Source: Beroe forskalii (Eukaryota > Ctenophora > Nuda > Beroida > Beroidae). Taken from it: DNA of 64,000 nucleotides. Position numbers and translations under genes: made by a program. How positions within the stretch are numbered: position 1 is the stretch's first letter; each line of letters opens with the position of its first letter. Positions 1 to 9,820 of this stretch are shown piece after piece. The stretch is taken from NCBI GenBank assembly GCA_011033025.1, contig WFMF01000282.1, positions 1 to 64,000 of the forward strand, in the 5' to 3' direction. Under the pieces are notes generated by a model. That model saw only the letters and a program-made list of their open reading frames with translations. It made no database searches and was not told the DNA's origin.

Positions 1-702
1 AAACCAATCAGCGCTACCTGTTGGCGAGCTCCCGTTGCCAGGACTTCAGTCTTTCAATCAGAACTCTCTTTCGGAACTTCTCCGCGTCCGAGATGATTTC
101 CTCCGCGAAGCGGCGTTTGGTTTCCGTACTGCCCTTCACCTGGTTTAGCAGCTGGAACATCGGGTCGTAGTCTGCAGAGAGGGGTTAGTTATTAGTTAAG
201 GTCTACTAATAGAATACTAGAAGGGGGTTGAGCCAGCGAGGGCCCAGACGGCGCCCAGGAGTGAGAGATACAGGCCGAGGTGACCACAATCATGCTCTTT
301 GCCCCCCGGATGAGACGAGAGCCCCGTTCCTCCCCGGGGTAGTTAACATCAGTATTAGCTTACCCGCAGCTTCATTCGACATTACCCAATCAGCGTACGA
401 GTTTAGCATAAAAATAGGGACAAAAAATAAAAATCAAAGTTTTAAGTTTCGAAACTCACTTTTGCCCGGTTTTCTCAGTTCCTTCTGAATCATGTCCTTC
501 AGTTTCTTATTTTCTCTCTTCACGTCAGCGTTATTCGAAGACAGCTTTGCTTTCTTCGGCTTGTGATTTGTGTCGTCTGACCGGCTCTTTGGGATGAATT
601 ACAGGGATAATATTGGACACATGGCAAATTTAGGGCAGGAAAAATCAATGCGATCGTCGTTGCAATGCTCACTAACAGATTTCAGAACAAAATTTGGTGG
701 TT

Positions 703-855
703 TCATCGTTCCGCGTCGATCGAATGGATTGATCAAATGAAAAACGCATACAATACACTTTTACGATGACGTCCGCGCAAAACAGCAAGCAAGCGCAATT
801 GTGTGAGTTATTCATTTGATCAGTTCATTCGATCGACGCGGAACGATGCAGGTGC
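703..855. mobile_element. Foldback MITE in intron 16' of the left arm only
   Basis: The ends form terminal inverted repeats: CGTTCCGCGTCGATCGAATG near 709 and its complement near 846, with a GATCAAATGA-type second block. The middle holds CAAGCAAGCGCAATTGTG. The matching intron of the right arm (33383-33609) lacks it, so it is an insertion difference between the arms. A diverged relative lies at 11700-11890. No coding capacity; non-autonomous. Confidence 0.75.
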
Positions 856-1565
856 CTTTGACTATTTATGATTGCATTTTTTCTCAGAAGATTCCCATAT
901 CCTGACTAAATGTATTATGTTTAGGTGAAACATAGTTGATACAAAAAAGATAGTTGATAGAAAAAACAGAAGAAACTCACATGTTCCCTGTTGTTGACGC
1001 CATTAGTATCGCACCCACTAAACGTATCCTTTATCTTATTCTTGTCAATGAAGATGTCTGTGTCCGTGTACTTCAGGAACTTCTCTTTCATCATGGGGTC
1101 CACCACCTGGGCAAAGATTTTACAGATTTATTTAGCATTGACATTTGGGAAAAGTCAGGGAAGATGAACGTTAAGCTCATAAAACATTTCTATCAAAAGT
1201 ACAGTATTTGTACGCATTTTTATAGATAAGATGCCTGTGCAGTGTGCAATGTGCATGTGAGATACTGACCGGCACAGTAGGAGAAGGGGTGTCCTTGGTC
1301 TGGTGTGCGGGGTTGCTGGATTTGCTGCGTGGGGCGGCACCCCCTCCAGAGGAGGTGAGGGAGGAGGGACTGGTAGTGGGGGTGGGGGCGTCAGAGAGGG
1401 GGGCGTGCTTCTTCGAGGCTTCGTTACCACTCCCTGAAACGACGGGCATGAACTATAGTGACTTTCTGCCCCATAATATCATCATAATTCCAGAAACAGA
1501 TAAATAAGTGTATAGCTCTCAAATTTTATTGTACTACACAATCAAATCTTATAGTTTTTAGAAGT

Positions 1566-2090
1566 GTGCAGTACTCACCAATGGAAGCTTTTGTACAAAT
1601 GTACGACACTCACCAATGGAAGCTTTTTAGAAGTGTGCAGCACTCACCAATTGAAGCTTTTTAGAAGTGTGCAGCACTCACCAATGGAAGCTTTTTAGAA
1701 GTGTGCAGCACTCACCAATTGAAGCTTTTTAGAAGTGTGCAGCACTCACCAATGTAAGCTTTTTAGAAGTGTGCAGCACTCACCAATGTAAGCTTTTTAG
1801 AAGTGTGCAGCACTCACCAGTGTAAGCTTTTTAGAAGTGTGCAGCACTCACCAGTGTAAGCTTTTTAGAAGTGTGCAGCACTCACCAATGGAAGCTTTTT
1901 AGAAGTGTGCAGCACTCACCAGTGTAAGCTTTTTAGAAGTGTGCAGCACTCACCAATGTAAGCTTTTTAGAAGTGTACAGCACTCACCAGTGTAAGCTTT
2001 TTAGAAGTGTGCAGCACTCACCAGTGTAAGCTTTTTAGAAGTGTGCAGCACTCACCAGTGTAAGCTTTTTAGAAGTGTACAGCACTCACC
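1566..2090 (-). repeat. 34 bp tandem array made of the INTS6 exon 14 splice donor
   Basis: About 15 copies of a 34 bp unit run up to the exon 14' boundary. On the gene (minus) strand every unit contains GGTGAGTGCTGCACAC, the same sequence as the real donor at 2090/2089 (ATTG|GTGAGTGCTG). The array is therefore a ladder of consensus 5' splice sites. The right arm has only two donor-like copies at the same place (32719 and about 32751). Confidence 0.9.
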
Positions 2091-2855
2091 AATAGAAGCA
2101 GCGATATCCGGACTCGTGGGAGAGAAAGCCCAGGGGGTGATAGCGCAGAGCTTGGGGGAGGTGGGTTTGAGGGGCTTCTCTGCAGGGGTGGGCGGGGTGG
2201 GTAGGGGGGCCGCGGGGGGTTTGGGCGCTTCCGGAAGTGGTCCTGAGGGGCGATAATTGGGTTAGATTTCGGGGGTTGATTTGAAAGAAAATTATAAGGA
2301 TGCTCTAATATGCCAATTCAAAGGTAGATATATTGTTTATTTTTATAGCAGCGCCGGAATATGAAATCAATACTATTCACACAGGCACAGAAATCTGTCT
2401 GTAAAACAGTAAGGCATTGGAGGAAGGATGAAGAACACTACCTGCCGCCCAGGGGTTGGAGAGTGGCGGAGGGGTGGCGGGTGGCGTAGGAGGCGGCGAC
2501 ACACTCGCCAAGGATGGCGTGGGCGGCGTGTTCACGTTGTTAGCCACGTTATTATTACTGTTGTTAGCAATGTTGTTAAGGTGCTGCTGCTGTTGTATGT
2601 ACTTTTGTGGAACTGCAGCGGCGTTTTCTGACGGCGTAGGAAACGGCTTAAGTGGCAGTTGCTTCTTACGGTTAGCCACTTTCTGTGGCATCCTGACTTC
2701 GTCTACCTCATCCGCTGATATCATGTTGTTCATCTGTTTCTGAAAGAGGGTTGAGATCAGTTCAACAGCTGTTGTGTCAAGTGTTGGTATATACAAAGTG
2801 TGTTTCTCAACACAACCCCAGATTCAACACTTGCAGGGGATAATTTGTCAGATTA

Positions 2856-3000
2856 AATTGGGAACTTGAATCATTTGGACACTCACATACCATTTACAAG
2901 CCGCTGTTGCGCAACCCGCAAGCTGTGGAGCTCCAAGAGAGCGAATTGTACGTTTTTTGCTTTCTATTTATAGCGCCTACTACATCAAATTTGCTCCACC
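2856..3000. other. Intron 12' flank next to the insertion
   Basis: Intronic DNA shared with the right arm at 31796-31990. No gene seen. Confidence 0.6.
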
Positions 3001-4240
3001 ATTAATCTTATCCAATTCCCGCCCTGGCCAGGGCGGTAACCCCCCGCGGTAAAAAGAAAACTGGCCAGGGGTATAAGTTAGAGATTTGAGTGTCACAGGG
3101 TGATATAATAATACTATATAATATGTATCATGATAATTGGGAGCAAATTTGGAAAGCCGAGATCTCAAGAACGGGAAATGGTAGAGCCATGATCGAGGTC
3201 AGGTTTTGTTGATCTAAGATGGGAAAATGTTATAGGCTATAAGAGAAGTTCTGGTGACGTCATTTTCACGTCACTATGACGTCATCAACTTAGCGAAATT
3301 TTATTGCTTTTTTTAGCGAAAATAGGCTAATTTCGAGCGCATTTTCACCAAGAAGGAAAGGAGATAGCGGTCTGATTTTTTCGGAGCAATTTTTAGCAAA
3401 TTTAAAGAGCTTTCAGAAAATCATACGGATTATTGGGCTATCTCGATTTTCATCGAGATATACGCGATTTTCTAAGGTACGGTGAAAATCGATTTCCAAA
3501 TTATAGGACAAAGTTAAATGAGTGAGGTGTCAAGAACTGCAACTTATCTTGAGATGAGACCGGTCAAATTATGTTGTACTAAGGTGGAATTGTCTTATAG
3601 GCTATATGGGGAAGTTGGTTTGAGTCTATTTGGGTGCTGTGATGACGTCATCAAAATCGCGTAAAACCACTAAAAATAGCGTATTTTGCGATAGAACGCT
3701 ATTTTGCGCTACTTTGGACATCTCTAACTCAAAGAGTTTTCATCGGATTATGTTTTACTTTGATATGCTGCTTTTAAGACCTTAAGATTTAGCTATAAAA
3801 CGAGTTTCAGGGCGATCGGTCGAAGATTGTTGTCGTGGGAGGCTTCTAAAAATTGAACTGCAAATTGATTGAAATTACGTTTATGACGAAAAATTGTACT
3901 GTAATCCTATTCTGTGATACGATGGTCTACTGATAATGGTTTCTCCATGTCTTGCAGTGAATAGGGATGGGAAATATACGATGAACTAGTGGAGCACACG
4001 TGAGTTGACGCGGACGTTTTGTGAAATTAGGGGATTTAAAAATTAATATTTACACGGGATTTTCGACTTGATTACGTTGAAATGAGTTTAAATACGACTA
4101 ATGCACGTGAAATTAGATCTAGTTGCCATATTTCAGCACGTGAGTACACACGGACGTTTTGTAAAAGTGGGGATTTGAAGAAATTTATGTTTACACGGGA
4201 TTTTCGACTTGATTATGTTGAAATGAGTTTAAATACGACT

Positions 4241-4350
4241 AACGGGGGTCTGAATAACGGGGGTCTGAATAACGGGGGTCCGAATGACGGGGGCCCGAAT
4301 AACGGGGGTCCGAATAACGGGGGTCCTAATAACGGGGGTCCGAGTAACAT
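4241..4350. repeat. 15 bp G-rich tandem array
   Basis: Seven or so copies of AACGGGGGTCCGAAT with small changes, inside the 1.5 kb insertion. The 15 bp period keeps one frame open, which accounts for the Asn-Gly-Gly repeats of a 122-codon open frame across it. I do not read that frame as a gene. Confidence 0.85.
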
Positions 4351-4379
4351 GGGTTTAAACTACATACATCTGTCAAGAT

Positions 4380-4527
4380 ATCACCACCAAAACCGTTGGA
4401 CGGTTGGTCTAGTAACCCCCCGCGGGTTTGGATGTGACAACGGAACCTGAAAAGAAACAAAATGGGCTGATCACATCCAAACCAGCGGGGGGTTACTAGA
4501 CCAACCGTCCAACGGTTTTGGTGGTGT
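4380..4527. repeat. Long near-perfect hairpin at the end of the insertion
   Basis: Arms of about 58-62 bases start CACCACCAAAACCGTTGGAC near 4382 and return as the complement ending near 4527, with a short central spacer around 4440-4465. Both arms contain TAGTAACCCCCCGC and GGTTTGGATGTGA. An inverted repeat this long and this clean suggests recent origin or transposition. Confidence 0.85.
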
Positions 4528-4999
4528 TATAATCTAGTGATTCTCAAAGGCACACACGGGTATGTTGTTCACAAAACACACCCACCTAAAATTTGCTATG
4601 AACAGCCCTCCAGCTATCAAATTACTACACAAATCTGAGCGGCATGTTATTGGCATGCACTTGAAGAGGTGCGCAATTAATAAGTGCGATTTTCTTATTG
4701 AGCATAGCTATGTGTACACTTCATTCTATGTGCACTGAATTAGTACTAGTCTTCAAAATTGCTCAAATTTTACAAAAATTTTACAAAAAGTAAACCTCTC
4801 AGATGTCAGATCAGATCTGACAGTGATTTTGGGACAATAGGCTTATTAAACTTTTAAAAAGGAAACCTTGGAGTTGCCGAGCTTGAAGGGGTTCCCAAAC
4901 ATGTGGTTTGCTCTCTGATGGACGTCCACGGTTCTGAGGGCCTTAGCGAACGCATCCTGGTATTGACCCATTTTGGAGGAGGGCATGCTGAATCGTGCC

Positions 5000-5170
5000 C
5001 GTTTTTCTGAGGGAGAGAGAGGGTTAAAATGAAATCTCAGGCTGAATAGATTCGTGCCCATGAGGGTTGGTGAAAATGAAATCTCAGGTAGAATCGTGCC
5101 CGTTTTTCCGAGGGAAAATGGAACCTCAGGAATAAATCGTGCCCGTTGCTTGGGATGGAAGTGGACGAGA
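5000..5170 (-). repeat. Tandem copies of the INTS6 exon 12 acceptor and exon start (left arm)
   Basis: On the minus strand the true acceptor and first exon bases (CTCAGAAAAACGGGCACGAT, exon starting at 5006) are preceded by about three degenerate copies near 5055, 5100 and 5145, each with GGGCACGATT and a nearby CTGAGATTTCATT-like spacer. The right arm has a single extra copy at 31251-31285. Confidence 0.75.
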
Positions 5171-5339
5171 AATGAGATCGGAAGTGAGATAAATTTAACA
5201 AAAAAGGAGGAAACATAAAAGAGGTTGCACTACTATGCATGGTTATGAACAGTAAAATAAAACATGATGTTCCTTGCTGTCAAGTTTTAAACCTGCCAAG
5301 TTCGGGGCACGTTTTTATTTTAAAAAGTTTTAAACCTGC

Positions 5340-7030
5340 GAGGGACTCTGTGGTTGTGTTGCACGATCTCTCCAGGCCGATCTCCTTTCTCAGGAGTTTC
5401 AGTTGACTCAAGACGCTGTGTTGGGGGAGTGTGAAGGTTCTTATTGCCTTTTTCCTTCCTCCCCTCCTTCTGAGAAAATCAATTAAAAGATTAATTTTTT
5501 AGAAAAGCAACAAGTAAACAATTTTCCAATCAGCAAAGTGCCCACTCCCTGGATCATAAAGAACGAAAAATTTTATTCAAAATGTGCTCAAATGCCCAAG
5601 TGGGAAAATAAAAAAAATTAAATAAATTTTTAATTTTTCCCCTCGGTTGGGGTTTCCCTGACAATGCCCTTTTTTTGAGACATTTTTCCCCTTTTGGGCC
5701 CCCCCACGTTTTCAAAACCCCCTGGGTGGAAAAAAAAAATTACTTTCTTACGATTATTATATCTGGTTTTAGAGGGAATTAGGGGTTGATTTTGGTAATG
5801 GGGGTTAGAGTGGAAAAGGGGGGGGGGTTTAGGGGAAATTTTTTTTCCCTAACTCTGTTAAAATTATTGATCTTTGTACCTGGAAGGGATGGTCTTAATT
5901 AGGGGGGAAAAAATTTTCATGTCAATTGATAGCATTTATTGAACATAAAACCTTAAAATTTTGAAAAAACCCATTTAAACATGAAAATTTCTACCGTAGC
6001 CTCAGTTTTAGCCTGAGCTTTGAGCCTTGGTGAAGTTGGGAAGTACACATCCCCCCCCCCGGGATGAGTCAGGGGGGACCGGAACCCAATCCTCCAGGCA
6101 CCCCGGCTGCAAATTTAGGGGTTATAGGGGGGAAAAGGGGGTTTAAGTCAACAACTCACTACATAAATTTTTGATAAAGACGTCTCCAAATGCCTATTTC
6201 TCGTGGCGGATCAACGAGGGCCCAAACAACCCAAATTGGTTCCGCGCATTGGGAAATGCATTGGTGTTAAAAAGGCACAAAAAGGTCCCCAAAATTGGTA
6301 CCCCTATTCCCCTTCGTTATGAAGGAACCCAACTTGGGCCCCTTATTTGTGATTTGGGAAAAAACTTAAAATTGACGATGATTTTACCTTTTTAATCCCC
6401 CAATTGTTCCCCTTATCAATATTTTATTTTCACCCAAAAATAATTTGTGAGGTGATTTTAGGGCCCAAGACGGGCAAAAAGTCACTGCGGTGCGGCAAAA
6501 CGGGGGCCCCCAGTGGGGGCAGGAAAGGGACGGAATGGGTTTTTTAAGTTAAAAAAAAAATAAATTGGTATAATAGCTTCAAAATCGGAGTTGACGTAAT
6601 GGGAGGGGAGTTATGTTTAAATTTGACGAATATTTTAAATAATAGGGTGTCAAGGTGTCATTGCCCCAGTGCAGAAGGGGTTTTTTTGGAGGATTTTTTA
6701 AAGGGAATCTAATCATTCTTCTTCTAATCGTTTCTTCTAATGGAAACATTGAAGAAAGTGCACTTTGCGCCATTTGAGGGGTTGAAATAAAACAATTTTA
6801 TCTCTTGTTTCATAAAACCCAATGGGCCATCCAAAAGGTTTTAAACAATGTGATTCAAAAGGGATTTAAAAAACCCTAATGTGTGCAGATCGATCAATCA
6901 AATAAGGCATTGATCTCATTCACATGTTTGGGCCAAAACATGGGTTCCAACCCGGTTTATGGTTTATACTAAATCAATCTCCCGGGTGTGTAAAAAAACT
7001 TTGGTTTGGAACCGACGTTTTTTATTTTAA
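5340..7030 (-). other. INTS6: Corrupted stretch holding INTS6 exons 9'-11'
   Basis: The right-arm exons 11, 10 and 9 can be recognised in order near 5475-5343, 5690-5650 and 6125-5995, but all are broken by many one- or two-base gaps and by lengthened homopolymers, for example runs of 9-12 C or G near 5821 and 6051. The flanking exons 12'-18' are clean. Damage concentrated in homopolymers and shared by exon, intron and repeat alike looks like an unpolished long-read consensus rather than pseudogene decay. Confidence 0.75.
6128..6215. mobile_element. Left-arm copy of the GAGAAATAGGCGG MITE
   Basis: Degraded version of the foldback element seen intact at 30064-30161, next to exon 9' as in the right arm. 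It retains CAACTCACTACATAA and CCTATTTCTCGTGGCGG. Confidence 0.6.
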
Positions 7031-7679
7031 CTTTCTCGTTTCCTCGGAAACTTGTCGAATGCTCGTACTTGGTTCCAGAACTTATTAGTGAAACAGAAAT
7101 GATGTTTGGGAGGAATACAGAAGTTGTTTATTTTTAGTTCTGGAGTAACAAAATACAAAAGAAAAGACATTCTTCCTCGAAAAGACGGAGGGATTATTTT
7201 TTAATACAGCCAACAAAAAGGGTAAAAATGAGAAATGTCCTTTAAGTTCGGTCTTTTCCGGGGACATGTGACCAATGGAAATGTAATCTTTCAATTTGCT
7301 AGTGTTTAAAAAACATCGGGGACCCGATTAAGCAACACAGTTGACAATAACAAGACCAAGTATGGTATTAATTCATGGGATGTATTCTGAGGAAATCAAG
7401 ACCTTTTTACCAGAAGTGAGCAGCTGGTGAGGTGCCAAAACTTAGTTAATTACTTGAAGCCGTGCAATCCACCGAATTGTATGGAGATACATTGGCCGTA
7501 GCAATGTTGTCTACCTGGCATCTAAGAGTAGTGAGTCACTCTATATTGAGTCACTAGGTACTGACTATTAGTAGTGACTATAGTGGTGAGTCACAATGTG
7601 ACTACATTTAGAATAATGACCCCAATTATATTTTTAGTTTAAAAAAGTCCCTGTAGTGCAGATAAAATATTAATAGATC

Positions 7680-9630
7680 AGGGGCTGCAAGCCCCGGGTT
7701 TTTTTCGAGAAAACCTGCTCGGGCCAGTCGAGCCACCGAGGCCCCGAAGGGTGAGCCGTTACGTCTTCACTTTTCTCGGGCCAAGGCCTGAGCAGGCCTT
7801 GGGGACCAATCGAGGGCGAGCCTTTACGGCAGTCCAAGCAGCGAGCCCGAGGGCGAAGGGCCCGAAGCTATCCGTTGCGGGCTGAGGCCAAGCTGAGGAC
7901 AAGTGAAATTTGCCCCAGCCCCAACTATATGTTTTCATGGATTGCCATTTTTACGTTAAAATTTGAGTAAGTTCCCGTTGCCGAATAGGCACCAAAATTT
8001 GAAATCGCATGTTTAGAGGTCAGGCAACCGTCAAAATTTCAGATCGATTGAATAAAATGGCCGAGTTACAACTCTGAATACTGCCAAAATCGAGGGTGTT
8101 CTTGTTAAATGGTTACGCACTATATATATACATAGTATATATATAGTACCCACATACAAATAAGAGAACATTTTTAGGCGAAAAGTATAATCCTCTTTAA
8201 AACGGCGATATCTCGAGAACCATGCAAGATACAGAGCCTTCATCGACCCAGCGTTGGAAAGAAGAAAAGATAGAACTTGCTAATATGACCTTTGAAACTA
8301 TTTTAGTCACTCATAAGACGTCATAATGACGTCACAAAACCAAGAATTCCAAATGTCGATTTTCCAAAATAGGCGTTTTCAACGCAATTTTCGGTATGAA
8401 GCTGAGATAGAAAAAATGCTCCCGTTAGCGAAAAAAGGGAAAATTTTATGTACTTTCCAAGATGTGGTCAAAAGTTCCGACTACGGCATCATTGAGATAT
8501 TGCGATTGTTGAAGCACTTTGACACGAAAAATTCCAAAAAGGCAAAACGGTAGCTAGTGGAGAGAAAACGGATCAAACCCAGAACTTCATCTTTGGATAT
8601 GTTGTCGGTCATAGTCCCAATTGTGTTATTGAATGGGTCTCAGATAGCTTATCTAATTTTATGACGTAATTATGATCATCGGTAATGTAGGAACGCGAAT
8701 TTTTTACAAGTGATTGACGCAAAAACGCTGAGTGTGAGAAAGAACGGGGCCCTTTCCCGACTTATCTTAGTTTGTTGTCGGTCAGTCCAAGTTGGTAAAA
8801 TTGGTCTCATTTGGGTTTCTACGATATAGACACAAACGCAGTGGTATGAGTAATAAATTCTCTTACAAAGTTGCTTTCTTCGCATTAAACCATATTTAGC
8901 ATTCATTGGAGTTTGAGGCTTCAAATTAGCACTGAAAATTTTTCCAAACAAAGGTGGTGTTTGGAACGGCTTTTGCTGAAAACCAAGGTGACCAAAGTTA
9001 CCACTGACCAAGGATCAGCCTTGAAAGGTGCACTAGAATTCAAACCAGGGTCAGTAGGGGATAAGGGGAGACCCCTGTTGAGAACCATAACGTGTCAAAT
9101 GGGGTTCAACATAGGGCCCTGGGACTAGCTCTAATATATAAAATGGCAGCTTACTTGAATGATTACTTATTGGAAGTCCTTATGACAAGAATGCATAAGG
9201 AATGCAGAACTGAAAAACTATAGAAAGAGTAAAGGTACCTATTGGAAATGATAGAATGCCTTGTGGACTACAGACACATATTAGACATCATGAAACACCG
9301 CATTTTAAACTTTTAAAAAATCATTTGGAAAGGTGCTAGAAATTACTAAAATGTAACCCAAAAAAACTGAAATTAAAACCTAGCCCAAGAATCGGAAAAG
9401 TAGGGTAGGTAGGCTTGGTTTTTTTGACCAATTTGATAAGGTTATTTAAATAACATTGGGGAAGTGTCTGTCCCTTTTCTGAGCCAGGGACAATTGGGAC
9501 AGAGGCACCCTATCCCATACACATGATTTCCAGAGGGTCATGGAATTCAGAGAGACAGATCATCCATGCATTAATATTCATCTAACTACAGGTATTCTCC
9601 TTGTTTCTCTTGAAGTCACATTTATAATAT
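7680..9630. other. Repeat-derived DNA between the left arm and the photolyase
   Basis: 7680-7915 is GC-rich with short inverted repeats such as GGGGCTGCAAGCCCC and repeated GAGCCCGAGGGCGAA-like words, suggesting a small foldback element. 8100-8350 holds CTCGAGAACCATGCAAGAT and TGACGTCATAATGACGTCA, resembling wording in the 1.5 kb insertion near 3140-3290, so these are probably related dispersed repeats. 8670-9630 shows no gene or clear repeat. Confidence 0.5.
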
Positions 9631-9633
9631 ATT

Positions 9634-9820
9634 ATCACCTGCTATTTGACTCACCCAAGAACATTGAGGCTTGAATTGTCCCTCTTTTTTTCTGATAGTT
9701 GATTTGTTTGTATCTTTGGCATTTAAGGAAATAATCACCTGTTATTTAACTCACCCCAAGAACCTTGAACTCTCCTTCCTTTTCTCTGATTTGACTTGTT
9801 CTTATTGGCATCATAAGGAA
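9634..9820 (-). repeat. Tandem duplication of the photolyase 3' exon end and donor-like site
   Basis: The last 85-90 bases of the photolyase frame (9733-9820) recur just downstream on the gene strand (9634-9724) with changes. Both copies contain GTTCTTGG followed by GTGAGT and AAATA(A/G)CAGGTGAT. The shared GGGTGAGT has the form of a strong 5' splice site. Confidence 0.8.

Larger units (their letters stand above)
3016..4529. mobile_element. 1.5 kb insertion in intron 12', absent from the right arm
   Basis: The right arm carries the uninterrupted site at about 31794-31806 (GATTATATTGGATAAG). In the left arm the same flanks are split by about 1.5 kb. Both ends contain GTAACCCCCCGC-type sequence in inverse orientation (3036-3050 and about 4481-4496), which looks like terminal inverted repeats. 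The interior has no convincing ORF. It shows several TGACGTCA-containing stretches, a direct duplication of about 110 bases (4000-4110 and 4138-4245), a 15 bp array and a long hairpin at its right end. It is best read as a non-autonomous DNA element. The target-site duplication is at most 1-2 bases, and I cannot assign a superfamily. Confidence 0.7.
14..5006 (-). pseudogene. INTS6: Second, inverted copy of INTS6 exons 12-18
   Basis: Exons on the minus strand, in gene order: 12' 5006-4867, 13' 2739-2442, 14' 2242-2090, 15' 1433-1270, 16' 1106-981, 17' 586-460, 18' 171-14 (stop at 16-14). All keep GT/AG sites and frame. Six have exactly the length of their plus-strand partners; exon 13' is 298 instead of 295 bases, one extra Asn codon in the Asn run. 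Of seven differences I count in exon 17', six are synonymous; exon 18' has one difference (Asp to Glu). The copy has no 5' half (exons 1-8) in this orientation, so it cannot encode a full protein here. The coding sequence is not decayed, which fits an allelic haplotype placed in reverse better than an old pseudogene. The type label 'pseudogene' is for lack of a better one. Confidence 0.85.
1..7680 (-). repeat. Left arm of a large inverted duplication (INTS6 3' half)
   Basis: Read on the minus strand, this block matches 28610-34160 on the plus strand. It covers INTS6 exons 9-18, their introns and about 1.5 kb of intron 8, including the block of short GTGAGTCACT-like repeats at 7520-7620 (right arm 28670-28790). 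The match starts at the window edge, so the duplication probably continues outside. The arm is longer than its partner because it carries a 1.5 kb insertion, a 150 bp foldback element and an expanded 34 bp array. Exon-level identity is high and most differences are synonymous. It is either a second haplotype joined in reverse or a real inverted segmental duplication. Confidence 0.93.

Noticed and set aside
1566-2090. CRISPR-like array
   Set aside because: Direct tandem units without unique spacers, in a eukaryotic gene, derived from a splice donor.
4082-4450. 122-codon frame with NGG repeats
   Set aside because: Created by a 15 bp array in a non-coding insertion.
7085-7294. 69-codon minus-strand frame
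   Set aside because: Lies in INTS6 intron 8 sequence of the left arm; the right-arm counterpart is not open in the same way.
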